Below are positions 50,517 to 59,007 of a stretch of DNA of 64,000 nt, piece after piece. Position 1 is the first letter of the stretch. Every line of letters begins with the position of its first letter. Below the pieces are notes generated by a model. That model made no database searches. It saw only the letters and a list, made by a program, of their open reading frames with translations, and was not told the DNA's origin. Source of the stretch: CAZEHS01 sp964649745 (GTDB lineage: Bacteria; Bacillota; Clostridia; Peptostreptococcales; Acidaminobacteraceae); contig CAZYQI010000011.1 in assembly GCA_964649745.1 (NCBI GenBank), positions 1 through 64,000 on the forward strand. The letters run 5' to 3'. Both the position numbers and the translations under genes were made by a program.

Positions 50517-51644
50517 TTATTTCTTTTGTCGTCTGTCCGGCATGACAATCTCTGTAATCCGGATACCGTAATTTTCATCTACAACCACTACCTCGCCTTT
50601 GGCAATCAGCTTGCCGTTGGCGTTTATATCAAGAGATTCACCCACCAGCTTGTCCAGTTCCACAACCGTCCCTGGTGAAAAATCCAGAATCTCACTAATC
50701 CTTTTCACAGTTCGTCCCAGTTCAACAGATATTTCAAGAGGAACATCCCGGATAAGGCCGATATCACTATGATAATTTCCAAAACTGGCCCCTTCATCAA
50801 AACTATTAAACTGAAGGGGTTGAGCATTCACCGGCGCATTCTGTCTCGGCGCCTGAGGCTGTTCATAATACTCCTCACGGTACTCCTGCGGCGCCGTGCG
50901 GGGAGCCACTTTCTCAGCCGGTGGCGGCGCTGACTTTGGAGGCGCCTTTTCAACCGGTGGCGGCGCGGCAACAGGAGCCGTGGTTTTTCCCATCAACCGC
51001 TCAACCATGGCTTTTGCCCATTCCACCGGCATGATCTGCATGATTTCACTATCCACCAGATCGCCGATGGTCATTCGGAAGGACACACTCACAATACTGG
51101 AATCCGGTGCGAGGTTATAAACACCTACATCAAACTGATCCAGTGTATCATAAAAAGCTTCCGGAGGCGATATATCGATTTTGTGTCCCAGCATTTCGGA
51201 AAGTGATGTGGAGGATGAGCCGATCATCTGATTCATCGCTTCACTGATGGCGCTAAGATGAAGGTCTGTCAGTTCATCCGAAACGTTGGTGCCGCCTCCG
51301 CCCATCATCAGGTCCGTAATAACCTTAACATCCCGTTCGTTAATAACCAGAAGGTTAAGGCCGTCAATCCCCATTTTATAATGAATGACAATGGTGACTA
51401 CTTTATCGGTATGCTGGGAGGCAATCTCGTTGAAGCTGGTTTCTTTAACCCTGGGGGTAGTGATGGTGACCTTTTGGCCCAACAAGGTGAACAGCGTGGT
51501 CGCAGCAGTACCCATACTGATGTTCCCGATTTCGCCCAATGCATCCTTTTCATCGTCCGTCAGCATTGAAACCGGTTCGGATTCGCTTACCAGCGCACCT
51601 CCCAACAATGCATTGATCTCGTCCTGAGAAAGCATATCAGCCAT
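50517..51644 (-). CDS. fliY: Flagellar switch protein and CheY-P phosphatase FliY
   Basis: FliY replaces FliN in many Firmicutes. It has the N-terminal CheY-binding motif MLSQDEINALLGG and a CheC-like domain with two phosphatase helices (ALGEIGNISMGTAATTLFTL; AISEAMNQMIGSSSTSLSEM). A Pro/Ala-rich linker (about 225-280) leads to the C-terminal FliN/SpoA domain (VPLEISVELGRTVKRISEIL). Its length is 375. It overlaps fliM by eight bases. Confidence 0.96.
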   Translation of the reverse strand: MADMLSQDEINALLGGALVSESEPVSMLTDDEKDALGEIGNISMGTAATTLFTLLGQKVTITTPRVKETSFNEIASQHTDKVVTIVIHYKMGIDGLNLLVINERDVKVITDLMMGGGGTNVSDELTDLHLSAISEAMNQMIGSSSTSLSEMLGHKIDISPPEAFYDTLDQFDVGVYNLAPDSSIVSVSFRMTIGDLVDSEIMQIMPVEWAKAMVERLMGKTTAPVAAPPPVEKAPPKSAPPPAEKVAPRTAPQEYREEYYEQPQAPRQNAPVNAQPLQFNSFDEGASFGNYHSDIGLIRDVPLEISVELGRTVKRISEILDFSPGTVVELDKLVGESLDINANGKLIAKGEVVVVDENYGIRITEIVMPDRRQKK

Positions 51645-52641
51645 CCATATCCACTCCTTCCTCTAATTGCCGTGTTATACGGACGGCCATTCGGTTGTTC
51701 TTCACCCCTGGCTGACCAAAATACTTCAATTCCTGATCCACAAACACTTCCAGCTCATCGTTGACTTTGCTGCCCAGCAATACGACATCTCCCACCTGAA
51801 GACTTAGGAATTCCTCCACCAAGAGGCTGGATCTGCCGATGATGGCCTTCACTTCCAGGTTCGCTTTCTCAATGCGCTTGTGCAGCGCCGATCGTTCCAC
51901 ATCCGTAAGCTGTTTTTTAAGATTCGACTGAAACCATAGCTTGGATGTGAGATTTGGCAGTATCGGCTCAATAACATAGTGGGGTATTGCAATATTGACC
52001 ATACCTTCCACATCGCCGATCTTGAGATTGAAGGTGATCAGCGCAATGGACTCGCTGGGTGATACAATTTGGGCAAACTGAGAATTGGTTTCAATGTTCT
52101 CCAGCTTTGGTTTTAGCTCAATAATATTGCCCCAAGGCTCCTTCAGAAGGTTGATGAACTTGTTCATGATATTCTTCAAAAGCACCATTTCAATCTCGGT
52201 CAGGGCTCTTGCCTCTTTAAGGAGACCTGTTTTACCTGCTCCCCCAAGAACCCTCTCAATCATGGCGAAGGCCACATCCACCGCAATATCGATGATGATT
52301 TGTCCGTCCAGAGGCGAAAACTTAACGATTCCGAGAATGGCAGGGTTGGATACCGAGTTGGAGAACTCACTATAGGTCATTCCCTGGGTTGAGAGAACGT
52401 CCACTTCGATATACGTTCTTAGATACCCCGAAAGGAAGTTGTTCAACAGCCTGCTGAAATTCTCATGAATGATTTCAAGAGTCCTTAACTGGTCCTTGCC
52501 GAACTTGTCCGGCCGCCTGAAATCGTACTTCTTGATTTTCTTCTCGCGTTTTTCCTCTTCTATCTCAGTGACGTCAACCTCTCCGGAGCTTAATGCACTT
52601 AGAAGATCGTCTATTTCATTTTGAGAGAGAACGTCTGACAT
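51637..52641 (-). CDS. fliM: Flagellar motor switch protein FliM
   Basis: FliM forms the C-ring and binds CheY-P through its N-terminus, here VLSQNEIDDLLSAL. The middle domain has LRTLEIIHENFSRLLNNFLS and the GG-containing ERVLGGAGK; a C-terminal SpoA domain follows. Length is 334. Confidence 0.96.
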   Translation of the reverse strand: MSDVLSQNEIDDLLSALSSGEVDVTEIEEEKREKKIKKYDFRRPDKFGKDQLRTLEIIHENFSRLLNNFLSGYLRTYIEVDVLSTQGMTYSEFSNSVSNPAILGIVKFSPLDGQIIIDIAVDVAFAMIERVLGGAGKTGLLKEARALTEIEMVLLKNIMNKFINLLKEPWGNIIELKPKLENIETNSQFAQIVSPSESIALITFNLKIGDVEGMVNIAIPHYVIEPILPNLTSKLWFQSNLKKQLTDVERSALHKRIEKANLEVKAIIGRSSLLVEEFLSLQVGDVVLLGSKVNDELEVFVDQELKYFGQPGVKNNRMAVRITRQLEEGVDMDG

Positions 52642-52687
52642 AGTTTCACCACCTGGTTTTATGAAGATGGCCTAAAAAATCTTTAGA

Positions 52688-53101
52688 CTATTGAACGATA
52701 AAATCTAAAAAAAGCACATCCGTTATCTGTTCGGAATCTGCTTCCGCTATCCCCTGAACAAGCTCCAGGATATCGGTCCGCAGGCGCTCCTGACCATTGG
52801 TCGCAGACAATTGCTCCAAGGTCTTGGTTCGATAAAGTTGATTAATGTCGTTGACAATCCGGGTCTTATGACCGGTGAGCTTCTCTGTCAAGGCCTCATC
52901 CGTGTACTGAATAACGATTTTAGACTTCAGTATCTTCCCGGGGTCGGCAATGTTGGAGTACATTTCATCCAGTTCAAATTCCAGTGTCACCGTTGGTTCA
53001 TTGGCAGGATCTTTCTTATTGAAAACCAAAAAATACAATGCTACCACAATACTCACAACTAAAACCAGAGCAATCCCGGCGATAATGATAATTTTCTTCA
53101 T
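52688..53101 (-). CDS. fliL: Flagellar basal-body protein FliL
   Basis: FliL surrounds the stator and supports its function. The 137-residue protein has one N-terminal transmembrane segment (residues 4-27) and a periplasmic stomatin-like domain with LTGHKTRIVNDINQLYRTKT. It lies between motB and fliM. Confidence 0.9.
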   Translation of the reverse strand: MKKIIIIAGIALVLVVSIVVALYFLVFNKKDPANEPTVTLEFELDEMYSNIADPGKILKSKIVIQYTDEALTEKLTGHKTRIVNDINQLYRTKTLEQLSATNGQERLRTDILELVQGIAEADSEQITDVLFLDFIVQ

Positions 53102-53128
53102 AAAGACCTCATTCTCCTTCTTTTTATT

Positions 53129-53878
53129 CTAATTTCCCGGTGTTTCTTTTGCTTCTGAGCTCCGAAGGATGACAACATCCACCCGACGATTCAAAGCGCG
53201 GCCTTGTGATGTATCGTTGCTGGCCACCGGATAATGCTCACCATACCCTGAAGCAGTGAATCGATCTGCCTTGAAGCCAGTATTTTCAACATAATATCGA
53301 ATCACGCTGGCCGCACGGCCAGACGACAATTCCCAATTGGACGGAAAGCGGACCGTATTTATCGGAACATTATCCGTATGTCCTTCTACCCGGATATGGC
53401 GTTCTGCAAACTCCGGCTTGTTTAAAAGATCACCCAGGAACTGAAGAATTTGAAGCGCTTCCGGCTTCAAATCCGCCTTTCCCGAGTCGAACAACACATT
53501 ATCCTTAAAACGCAACAACAACCCCCTTGCATCCAGTTCAACCAGAACATTGGCTTGAAGGTTGTGCTGTTCCAGATACGCTTCCATCTGTTCTTTCAAC
53601 TGCTTGAGATTTTCAGCTTCTTGGGGAGATTCGGTCACCTGGGTTTCCGGCATGCCGTTAAATACCATGGGACCGTCTACCAACGTGTTCCCACCGGGCA
53701 ATATCCCTGCGGAGCCTTGAAAGGATTGCATGACTGCTTTAAACTTCTGTGCATCAATAGCTGAAAATGAAAACAAAAGAACAAAAAAGCACATCAGCAG
53801 TGTAACAAGATCAGAGAAGGTGGCCATCCATTCCGGCAGGCCCGCTTTTGGCTCTTCAGGCTTCCGTTTTCTGCTCAT
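53129..53878 (-). CDS. motB: Flagellar stator protein MotB, sodium-type transmembrane segment
   Basis: MotB anchors the stator to peptidoglycan and carries the ion-binding aspartate, here Asp23 in WMATFSDLVTLLMCFFVLLF. The C-terminal OmpA-like domain shows VEGHTDNVPINTVRFPSNWE and FTASGYGEHYPVASNDT. The membrane segment, with MCFFVLLFSFSAID after the aspartate, resembles PomB and MotS of sodium-driven motors more than proton-type MotB; this is inference. Length is 249. It overlaps motA by four bases. Confidence 0.93.
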   Translation of the reverse strand: MSRKRKPEEPKAGLPEWMATFSDLVTLLMCFFVLLFSFSAIDAQKFKAVMQSFQGSAGILPGGNTLVDGPMVFNGMPETQVTESPQEAENLKQLKEQMEAYLEQHNLQANVLVELDARGLLLRFKDNVLFDSGKADLKPEALQILQFLGDLLNKPEFAERHIRVEGHTDNVPINTVRFPSNWELSSGRAASVIRYYVENTGFKADRFTASGYGEHYPVASNDTSQGRALNRRVDVVILRSSEAKETPGN

Positions 53879-54675
53879 GCTTTTTCCTCAGCTGCTTCAG
53901 GTGTGCCTGCACCCTTCCGCAGACTTGGAGGTAGGAATGCCTTGAGTTTCTCTTCGATAATCCTGGGATTTTCCCCCGCTTGGATGGAGAGAAGTCCTTC
54001 CACCATAATCTCACGAACCAATACCTCTTCCTTAGACTTGATACTCACCTTGTTAGACATTGGAATAAAAATAAGGTTGGCCAGTACGGAGCCATAGAAG
54101 GTTGTTATAAGGGCAACACCCATAGAGGGTCCAATGGAGCTGGGATCGTCAAGGTTCTTAAGCATGGCAATCAGACCGATCAGGGTTCCAATCATTCCAA
54201 AGGCCGGCCCCAGAGACCCGAAGGTGTCCAGAAGGCCTTTTCCCTGGCTGTGCCGCGCCTCCATATAAGCGATTTCTGTTTCAAGAATATTCTTAACCAG
54301 CTCTGGATCCGTTCCATCTACAATCAGCATAACACCCTTTTTCAGGAAATCATCATTGACTTGATCCACTGCTTCCTCTAACGCCAAAAGGCCCTCGCGG
54401 CGAGCCACGTTAGCCAGATCAATAATCTTGGTAATAATATCCGATACACTTATTGTTGATGTGGTCATGGTCTGTTTAAAAATAGCCCCACAGCCCAGAA
54501 CCCATTTCAACGGAAAAGACACAAATACTGCTGCGAAAGAGCCACCAATAACGATTACAACGGATGGAACGTCCACAAAGGCCATAACACTGACGCCACC
54601 AATTACGATACTCCATACGATAAGCACGATACCGAGTACGATACCACCAATCGTTCCTATATCCAAAAGGTACAC
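53875..54675 (-). CDS. motA: Flagellar stator protein MotA
   Basis: MotA forms the pentameric ion channel around MotB and contacts FliG. The 266-residue protein has four transmembrane segments. The family sequences LLDTFGSLGPAFGMIGTLIG and LITTFYGSVLANLIFIPMSN are present. The charged cytoplasmic loop includes ARREGLLALEEAVDQV. Confidence 0.95.
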   Translation of the reverse strand: MYLLDIGTIGGIVLGIVLIVWSIVIGGVSVMAFVDVPSVVIVIGGSFAAVFVSFPLKWVLGCGAIFKQTMTTSTISVSDIITKIIDLANVARREGLLALEEAVDQVNDDFLKKGVMLIVDGTDPELVKNILETEIAYMEARHSQGKGLLDTFGSLGPAFGMIGTLIGLIAMLKNLDDPSSIGPSMGVALITTFYGSVLANLIFIPMSNKVSIKSKEEVLVREIMVEGLLSIQAGENPRIIEEKLKAFLPPSLRKGAGTPEAAEEKA

Positions 54676-54676
54676 C

Positions 54677-54889
54677 TCATTCCTTGATTTGGTCTTTGAA
54701 AGCAGGTAAAATACTAATCTTGTGCCTATATTGTACTATCCTGTCAATTAACTCGTCAATACTCTCCAGGGCTATTATTTTGTGCCCTGTAGTCAGCGTA
54801 ATTACCGTGTCCGGAGTACTTTCCAAGGTTTCCACCAAATCTTGATTTACATAAATTTCCTTTCCGTTAAGTCGGGTTACCTTTATCAT
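54677..54889 (-). CDS. flbD: FlbD-family flagellar protein
   Basis: This 70-residue protein starts MIKVTRLNGKEIYVNQDLVE and belongs to the FlbD (SwrD/YlzI) family, which in B. subtilis raises motor power through stator levels. It stands directly before motA. ATG 54889 was chosen because GGAGGT (54895-54900) lies five bases upstream. A terminator ends immediately before this site. Confidence 0.9.
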   Translation of the reverse strand: MIKVTRLNGKEIYVNQDLVETLESTPDTVITLTTGHKIIALESIDELIDRIVQYRHKISILPAFKDQIKE

Positions 54890-54904
54890 AACACACCTCC
54901 GCAT

Positions 54905-54940
54905 AAGAAAAACAAGGTCCCTTGCCTGGCAAGGAACCTT
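54905..54940 (-). terminator. Intrinsic terminator inside the flagellar operon, between flgE and flbD
   Basis: AAGGTCCCTTGCC (54914-54926) and its partner up to 54940 make a long stem; in the minus-strand RNA the one mismatch becomes a G-U pair. A U-rich tract (GTTTTTCTTA) follows at once, then the flbD ribosome-binding site. It should lower expression of the downstream part of the operon unless an internal promoter lies in flgE. Confidence 0.8.
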
Positions 54941-54949
54941 ATTCAGCTA

Positions 54950-56341
54950 TTACCGCTTAAGATTTACCAGCTCCTGCAGCATCTCATCGGTGGTGGTGAT
55001 GATCCGTGAGTTGGCCTGGAAGCCCCGTTGAGTGGTGATCATTTCTGTGAATTGCTGTGAAAGGTCTACGTTGGACATCTCCAGAGCCCCCGGCGCCAGA
55101 GTGCCGAAGCTGCCTGCCCCTGGATTTCCCATCCGCTCGTCTCCGGAGTTGGAGGTGGATACAAACAGGTTGGCGCCCGTTTTACGAAGACCGGCAGGGT
55201 TGTCGAAGCCTGCCAATGCAATCGTGGCCAGAGTGCTTTTTTTACCGTTGGTGTAGGTTGCTTCTACATCCCCTTTGGCAGAGATATTGAAGCTGTCGAT
55301 GCTGCCGGGGGAATTGCCGTACTTTTGCGTGCCGGAAATATTGGAAAGGGAGTTGTTGGAGGTAACCTTAGCAAACAGATTGGATTTTCCGGCCGCTGCC
55401 TGTGTGATGGGCAGGACGATATTTTCCGCTCCGGGATAATTCAACTGGATATTGTGACCGGCAGCCAGGGCTGTGGCCGCAGTGTCTGTCTGCAGTTGAT
55501 TAAACGTTCCATCGGTATTGAAGAAAGCGTAGATATTTGCAGAAGGGATTGCCGCAACACTGCCTGCCGGATTCCCTGTCCACGGAAACACCTGAAGGTC
55601 CGCAATCGGAGGCGTAGCATTGGGGTCACCGCCCTGCACGATGGTCACCGGCCTGTAGTAGACACCCGGTGTTGTTGAACTTTCTACCTTGTCGCCGAAC
55701 TGAACGTTTACCTTGTGTGTTGCACCCAGGGAATCGTACACTGTCATGGTAGTGGTATACGATTTGTCCAAGACATTAATATTGCCGCTCAATGTCCACT
55801 CGTCACCTTTAAGAGCTCCCGGTGCAACGGTCGGGGGGTATACCGTCGGATCAACCGGCTTAGGTCCTGATGAGTTTGCTATCATGGTCTTTGATTTGTC
55901 AATCACGATGGGGCTCCCGTCCAGGCCCAAAACCTTAAGCCCCCCCGGGGTAACCAAATTTCCCCCCACATCTACGCTGAAGTTCCCGGCTCGGGTATAG
56001 TACCGGTTCTGTCCGCCGTCGTTGGATACAACGAAAAATCCGTTTCCGTCGATCATCAAGTCGGTTGGATTATCCGTCCGTTGGGTTGAGCCCTGGGTAT
56101 GGATAACATCCATTGCTGCCACATTCACGCCCAGACCGATGGACTGGGGGTTTGTACCGCCGCGGCCGCTGGTGTCCGGGGAGCCTGCCCCTCGGATGGT
56201 TTGTGAGAACACTTCCTGGAATGTTACGGTCTGGCCTTTATAACCTACGGTATTGACGTTGGCGATATTGTTGCCTATTACATCCATTTTGGCCTGGTGT
56301 GCTCTGAGACCAGACACGCCTGAAAACATGGATCGCATCAT
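54950..56341 (-). CDS. flgE: Flagellar hook protein FlgE
   Basis: FlgE polymerises into the hook. The N-terminal rod-type motif SGLRAHQAKMDVIGNNIANV with NTVGYK, the middle FNLDGNGFFVV-like DLMIDGNGFFVVSN, and the C-terminal NVDLSQQFTEMITTQRGFQA are diagnostic. Length is 463. ATG 56341 lies behind GGAGG; the next codon is also ATG. Confidence 0.96.
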   Translation of the reverse strand: MMRSMFSGVSGLRAHQAKMDVIGNNIANVNTVGYKGQTVTFQEVFSQTIRGAGSPDTSGRGGTNPQSIGLGVNVAAMDVIHTQGSTQRTDNPTDLMIDGNGFFVVSNDGGQNRYYTRAGNFSVDVGGNLVTPGGLKVLGLDGSPIVIDKSKTMIANSSGPKPVDPTVYPPTVAPGALKGDEWTLSGNINVLDKSYTTTMTVYDSLGATHKVNVQFGDKVESSTTPGVYYRPVTIVQGGDPNATPPIADLQVFPWTGNPAGSVAAIPSANIYAFFNTDGTFNQLQTDTAATALAAGHNIQLNYPGAENIVLPITQAAAGKSNLFAKVTSNNSLSNISGTQKYGNSPGSIDSFNISAKGDVEATYTNGKKSTLATIALAGFDNPAGLRKTGANLFVSTSNSGDERMGNPGAGSFGTLAPGALEMSNVDLSQQFTEMITTQRGFQANSRIITTTDEMLQELVNLKR

Positions 56342-56426
56342 AGGAATGACCCTCCTTTTTATAACGTGTAAGCAGTCCTGATCCCGTCAATCGGTCGGGG
56401 ATCTTAGCTTCCTTTAGAAGGTCCGG

Positions 56427-56834
56427 CTAGATTATGACTGCTCCGTCGATGTTGGTAAATACATTGTTTTTTAACTGGTCCTCAGAAGAGGCTGTGATGA
56501 TGGTTTTTGATTTTACGCTGGCGATAAACACCTTGTCGTTCATCAGGATCAACGCCTCTTTAACGCCTTTTGCCTCCGCTCGGTCCACCGCATCGGATAT
56601 TTTTGTAAGATCCTGCTGGGTGAGCTCGATATTGCGGCTTTTAATCCGGTCGATGGCATGCTTGGAGAATTTTAGTTCCTGCTTGCCGATCTTGCTGAGA
56701 ACGTCTTCAAAGGATGGCTGTCCCTGTTTCACCGGAATCGTTCCCTGTGTTTTTGAAACCTCCGGGCTTATGCCGCTGTCCTGAAGAATTCTGGCTTTTC
56801 TTAACAAATAATCATTGTTCATGAGCTTTGTCAC
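56427..56834 (-). CDS. Flagellar operon protein, TIGR02530 family
   Basis: This 135-residue protein belongs to a family found only in flagellar operons of Firmicutes and relatives, between flgD and flgE. It has the typical core SFEDVLSKIGKQELKFSKHA, IDRIKSRNIELTQQDL and AEAKGVKEALILMND. The start is GTG 56834 with GGAGGT seven bases upstream. The exact role is unknown; position suggests hook assembly. Confidence 0.9.
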   Translation of the reverse strand: MTKLMNNDYLLRKARILQDSGISPEVSKTQGTIPVKQGQPSFEDVLSKIGKQELKFSKHAIDRIKSRNIELTQQDLTKISDAVDRAEAKGVKEALILMNDKVFIASVKSKTIITASSEDQLKNNVFTNIDGAVII

Positions 56835-56851
56835 AGACGCTACCTCCTTCC

Positions 56852-57313
56852 CTATTGGTAGGCAGCTTCAGCTTTCAGCAGGTTGATGAATTCGTGGATC
56901 TCATTGGCTTCTGCCTGAATGCTTTCCAATTGCTTTTTCTGTCCGTCTGTCACCCCTGTATTCATGGCCTTGATCTGTTCGATCAGGGATTCGATGGAGG
57001 TGTTCATTTTCGTAATGGTGCCGTTTCCCGACTCCACAGTTGTGGTGAGCTTTGTAATTGCCGTATTCATGTTTGTCAGTTGTTCCAGAGAACTGAACTG
57101 CGCCATCTGAGCGATAAAATCCTTGTCTTCAAGGGGGTTCATCGGGTCCTGATGCTGTAGCTGAGTCATAAGAATGTTGATAAACTGATCCTTGTCCAAA
57201 TCCTTCTTCCCGGCTGCCTGTCTCGCCGTTGTCTGTGCCTTCATGATCTCATCCAGCCGCTTGAGCTGCTCATCCGTTAAGGCCCCTGAGGGTACACCTG
57301 ATACACTGGCCAT
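56852..57313 (-). CDS. flgD: Flagellar hook-capping protein FlgD
   Basis: FlgD caps the growing hook. The N-terminal capping region is clear: KKDLDKDQFINILMTQLQHQ, DPMNPLEDKDFIAQMAQFSS and LEQLTNMN. At 153 residues it lacks the Ig-like C-terminal domains of E. coli FlgD, a short form common in Firmicutes. A coiled-coil tail follows. Confidence 0.93.
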   Translation of the reverse strand: MASVSGVPSGALTDEQLKRLDEIMKAQTTARQAAGKKDLDKDQFINILMTQLQHQDPMNPLEDKDFIAQMAQFSSLEQLTNMNTAITKLTTTVESGNGTITKMNTSIESLIEQIKAMNTGVTDGQKKQLESIQAEANEIHEFINLLKAEAAYQ

Positions 57314-57324
57314 ATGGACACCTC

Positions 57325-58992
57325 CTATCCCAAATAATCGATGGTGGATTCATGATGAACAGATTCCAGCGACATCAGCCTCTGTTCTATCCGTTCAAGA
57401 TTTCCTTCCACCCGTTGTGCGCGTGTCTGACGTTCTTTTCCGTTGTTGCCTTGCTGTTGGTTCTGATTATCTTTTCTTACGGACACGTTCAGGTCAAAGA
57501 CATTAAAACCCTTATCCTGAAGCGCACTGCGTAAATCCTGGAGGTTTGATTCCAGCGCCTGCTTCACAGCCTGGGATTCCACCTGGAATTCTGCCATTAC
57601 AATACCTTTTTCAATGGATACCTTGAGGGATACATTCCCCAGGCTTTCCGGCTTCAGTTTCATGATCATCTCGGACTTCATATCATCCGATTTGAAGTTT
57701 GTCTTAACAGATTCAATCACCTGTTCCATGATTCGGCTTTGGTACTGTCCTTTAGCCTCAACACCATCCTTGATGGCATCCAGTGTATCCTGAAAGGCCT
57801 GGGGATTCTGAATCGGTTGTGTTGTTTGAGTTACCGGCTGCTTGGTGGCTGCCTGGGTTTGTTTTTCAATCGGAGCAGTGGAGGTTTCAGCTGTTTTATT
57901 TGTCTTCTCCGTTTTGTCTGCTTCTTTAGAATCTACCGGCTGCACCGTGAAGGCTTGCTGGTTTTGGCCGGCCATTTGTTCCTCAGCGGTCTGCGCGTCT
58001 GTCTGCTGATCGTCCACACCTGATTTTGCTACAGCTGAGACCGTTTCAGCAGAATCCGCTTCAGCGGAGAGATCCACCGTAAGCTCCTGAGGTTTTTCCT
58101 GTTCGATTGCTGTCACCGAAGCCTTAACAACGGGAGTTTTTACCGTGATTCCGTTCAGCTTTGCCATCAGATCTGCAAGCTTATCGGTGAAGGCCGTTTC
58201 CGGTTTCGTCACCTCAGCGCTCTGGATGACTTTTATATCCGCCAGTACCGCTTCCAATGCCTTTTTCACATCGGGGTGTTCCGCCAGTATATCCGCTTGT
58301 ACCTCGATAACCTTCTCAATACCCTGAAGAATCGGATTCCCTTTAATTTCAGGCGTTTGACGGTTGTCCCAGTGCACTGCGGAAGATTTTGCGTCTTGCT
58401 TTTCTGCCGATTTGCCGATTGAAAGGCCGTTACTCCCGGCACCTTGTTCTTTTGCAGGAACCGCTGTGACTCCAGCTGTTGTTTCAACTGCGGGTCCAAT
58501 CGCTTCCACCGGAGGCGCCTTCGCTGTTTCAGCGTTCTCAGCAGATGGGGTTCCTTCTTTCATCGCTTCAGCCAGCGCCTTGATTTGGCCCATGTAATCC
58601 TTTAGGTCATCCGCCATTTTCTGGAGCTGCTCAGGGGAAACATCCGGGTCTTTCATCGCTTCCAGGGTGTCCCTTACCTTTTTCATCAGTTCCTTCATCT
58701 TTTCCTTGGCTGGATTCTTTGTCATGGGTTTTTCGGATCTTTCGGGTTTTTCCGGCTTTTCAGCTCTGTCCAAGGGCCTTTTCTCATTCGACCGGTCTGC
58801 CACTGCCGCCTGTCTTTCCGCACGGCCGGATGGAGTTACGGGAACCGTTGGATTTTCACGGCGCACCTGCATCCTTTTCTCAAAAAGCTCTGCAAAGGAC
58901 TGATCGCTCTTTTTGTGCGTTCCGTTTCGTTGCAGGGCTTCCGCGCTTTTACCCGGCAGCAGGGTCTGTGCAATCATACTACTGCCTGACAT
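57325..58992 (-). CDS. fliK: Flagellar hook-length control protein FliK
   Basis: FliK measures the hook and signals FlhB to switch substrates. The 555-residue protein has a long Lys/Glu/Ala/Thr-rich, low-complexity N-terminal and middle part. The C-terminal FlgE/FliK switch domain reads MKLKPESLGNVSLKVSIEKG and MAEFQVESQAVKQALESNL. ATG 58992 has GGAGGTG upstream. The gene precedes flgD, as in Bacilli. Confidence 0.92.
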   Translation of the reverse strand: MSGSSMIAQTLLPGKSAEALQRNGTHKKSDQSFAELFEKRMQVRRENPTVPVTPSGRAERQAAVADRSNEKRPLDRAEKPEKPERSEKPMTKNPAKEKMKELMKKVRDTLEAMKDPDVSPEQLQKMADDLKDYMGQIKALAEAMKEGTPSAENAETAKAPPVEAIGPAVETTAGVTAVPAKEQGAGSNGLSIGKSAEKQDAKSSAVHWDNRQTPEIKGNPILQGIEKVIEVQADILAEHPDVKKALEAVLADIKVIQSAEVTKPETAFTDKLADLMAKLNGITVKTPVVKASVTAIEQEKPQELTVDLSAEADSAETVSAVAKSGVDDQQTDAQTAEEQMAGQNQQAFTVQPVDSKEADKTEKTNKTAETSTAPIEKQTQAATKQPVTQTTQPIQNPQAFQDTLDAIKDGVEAKGQYQSRIMEQVIESVKTNFKSDDMKSEMIMKLKPESLGNVSLKVSIEKGIVMAEFQVESQAVKQALESNLQDLRSALQDKGFNVFDLNVSVRKDNQNQQQGNNGKERQTRAQRVEGNLERIEQRLMSLESVHHESTIDYLG

Positions 58993-59007
58993 GTGTCCAC
59001 CTCCTAT

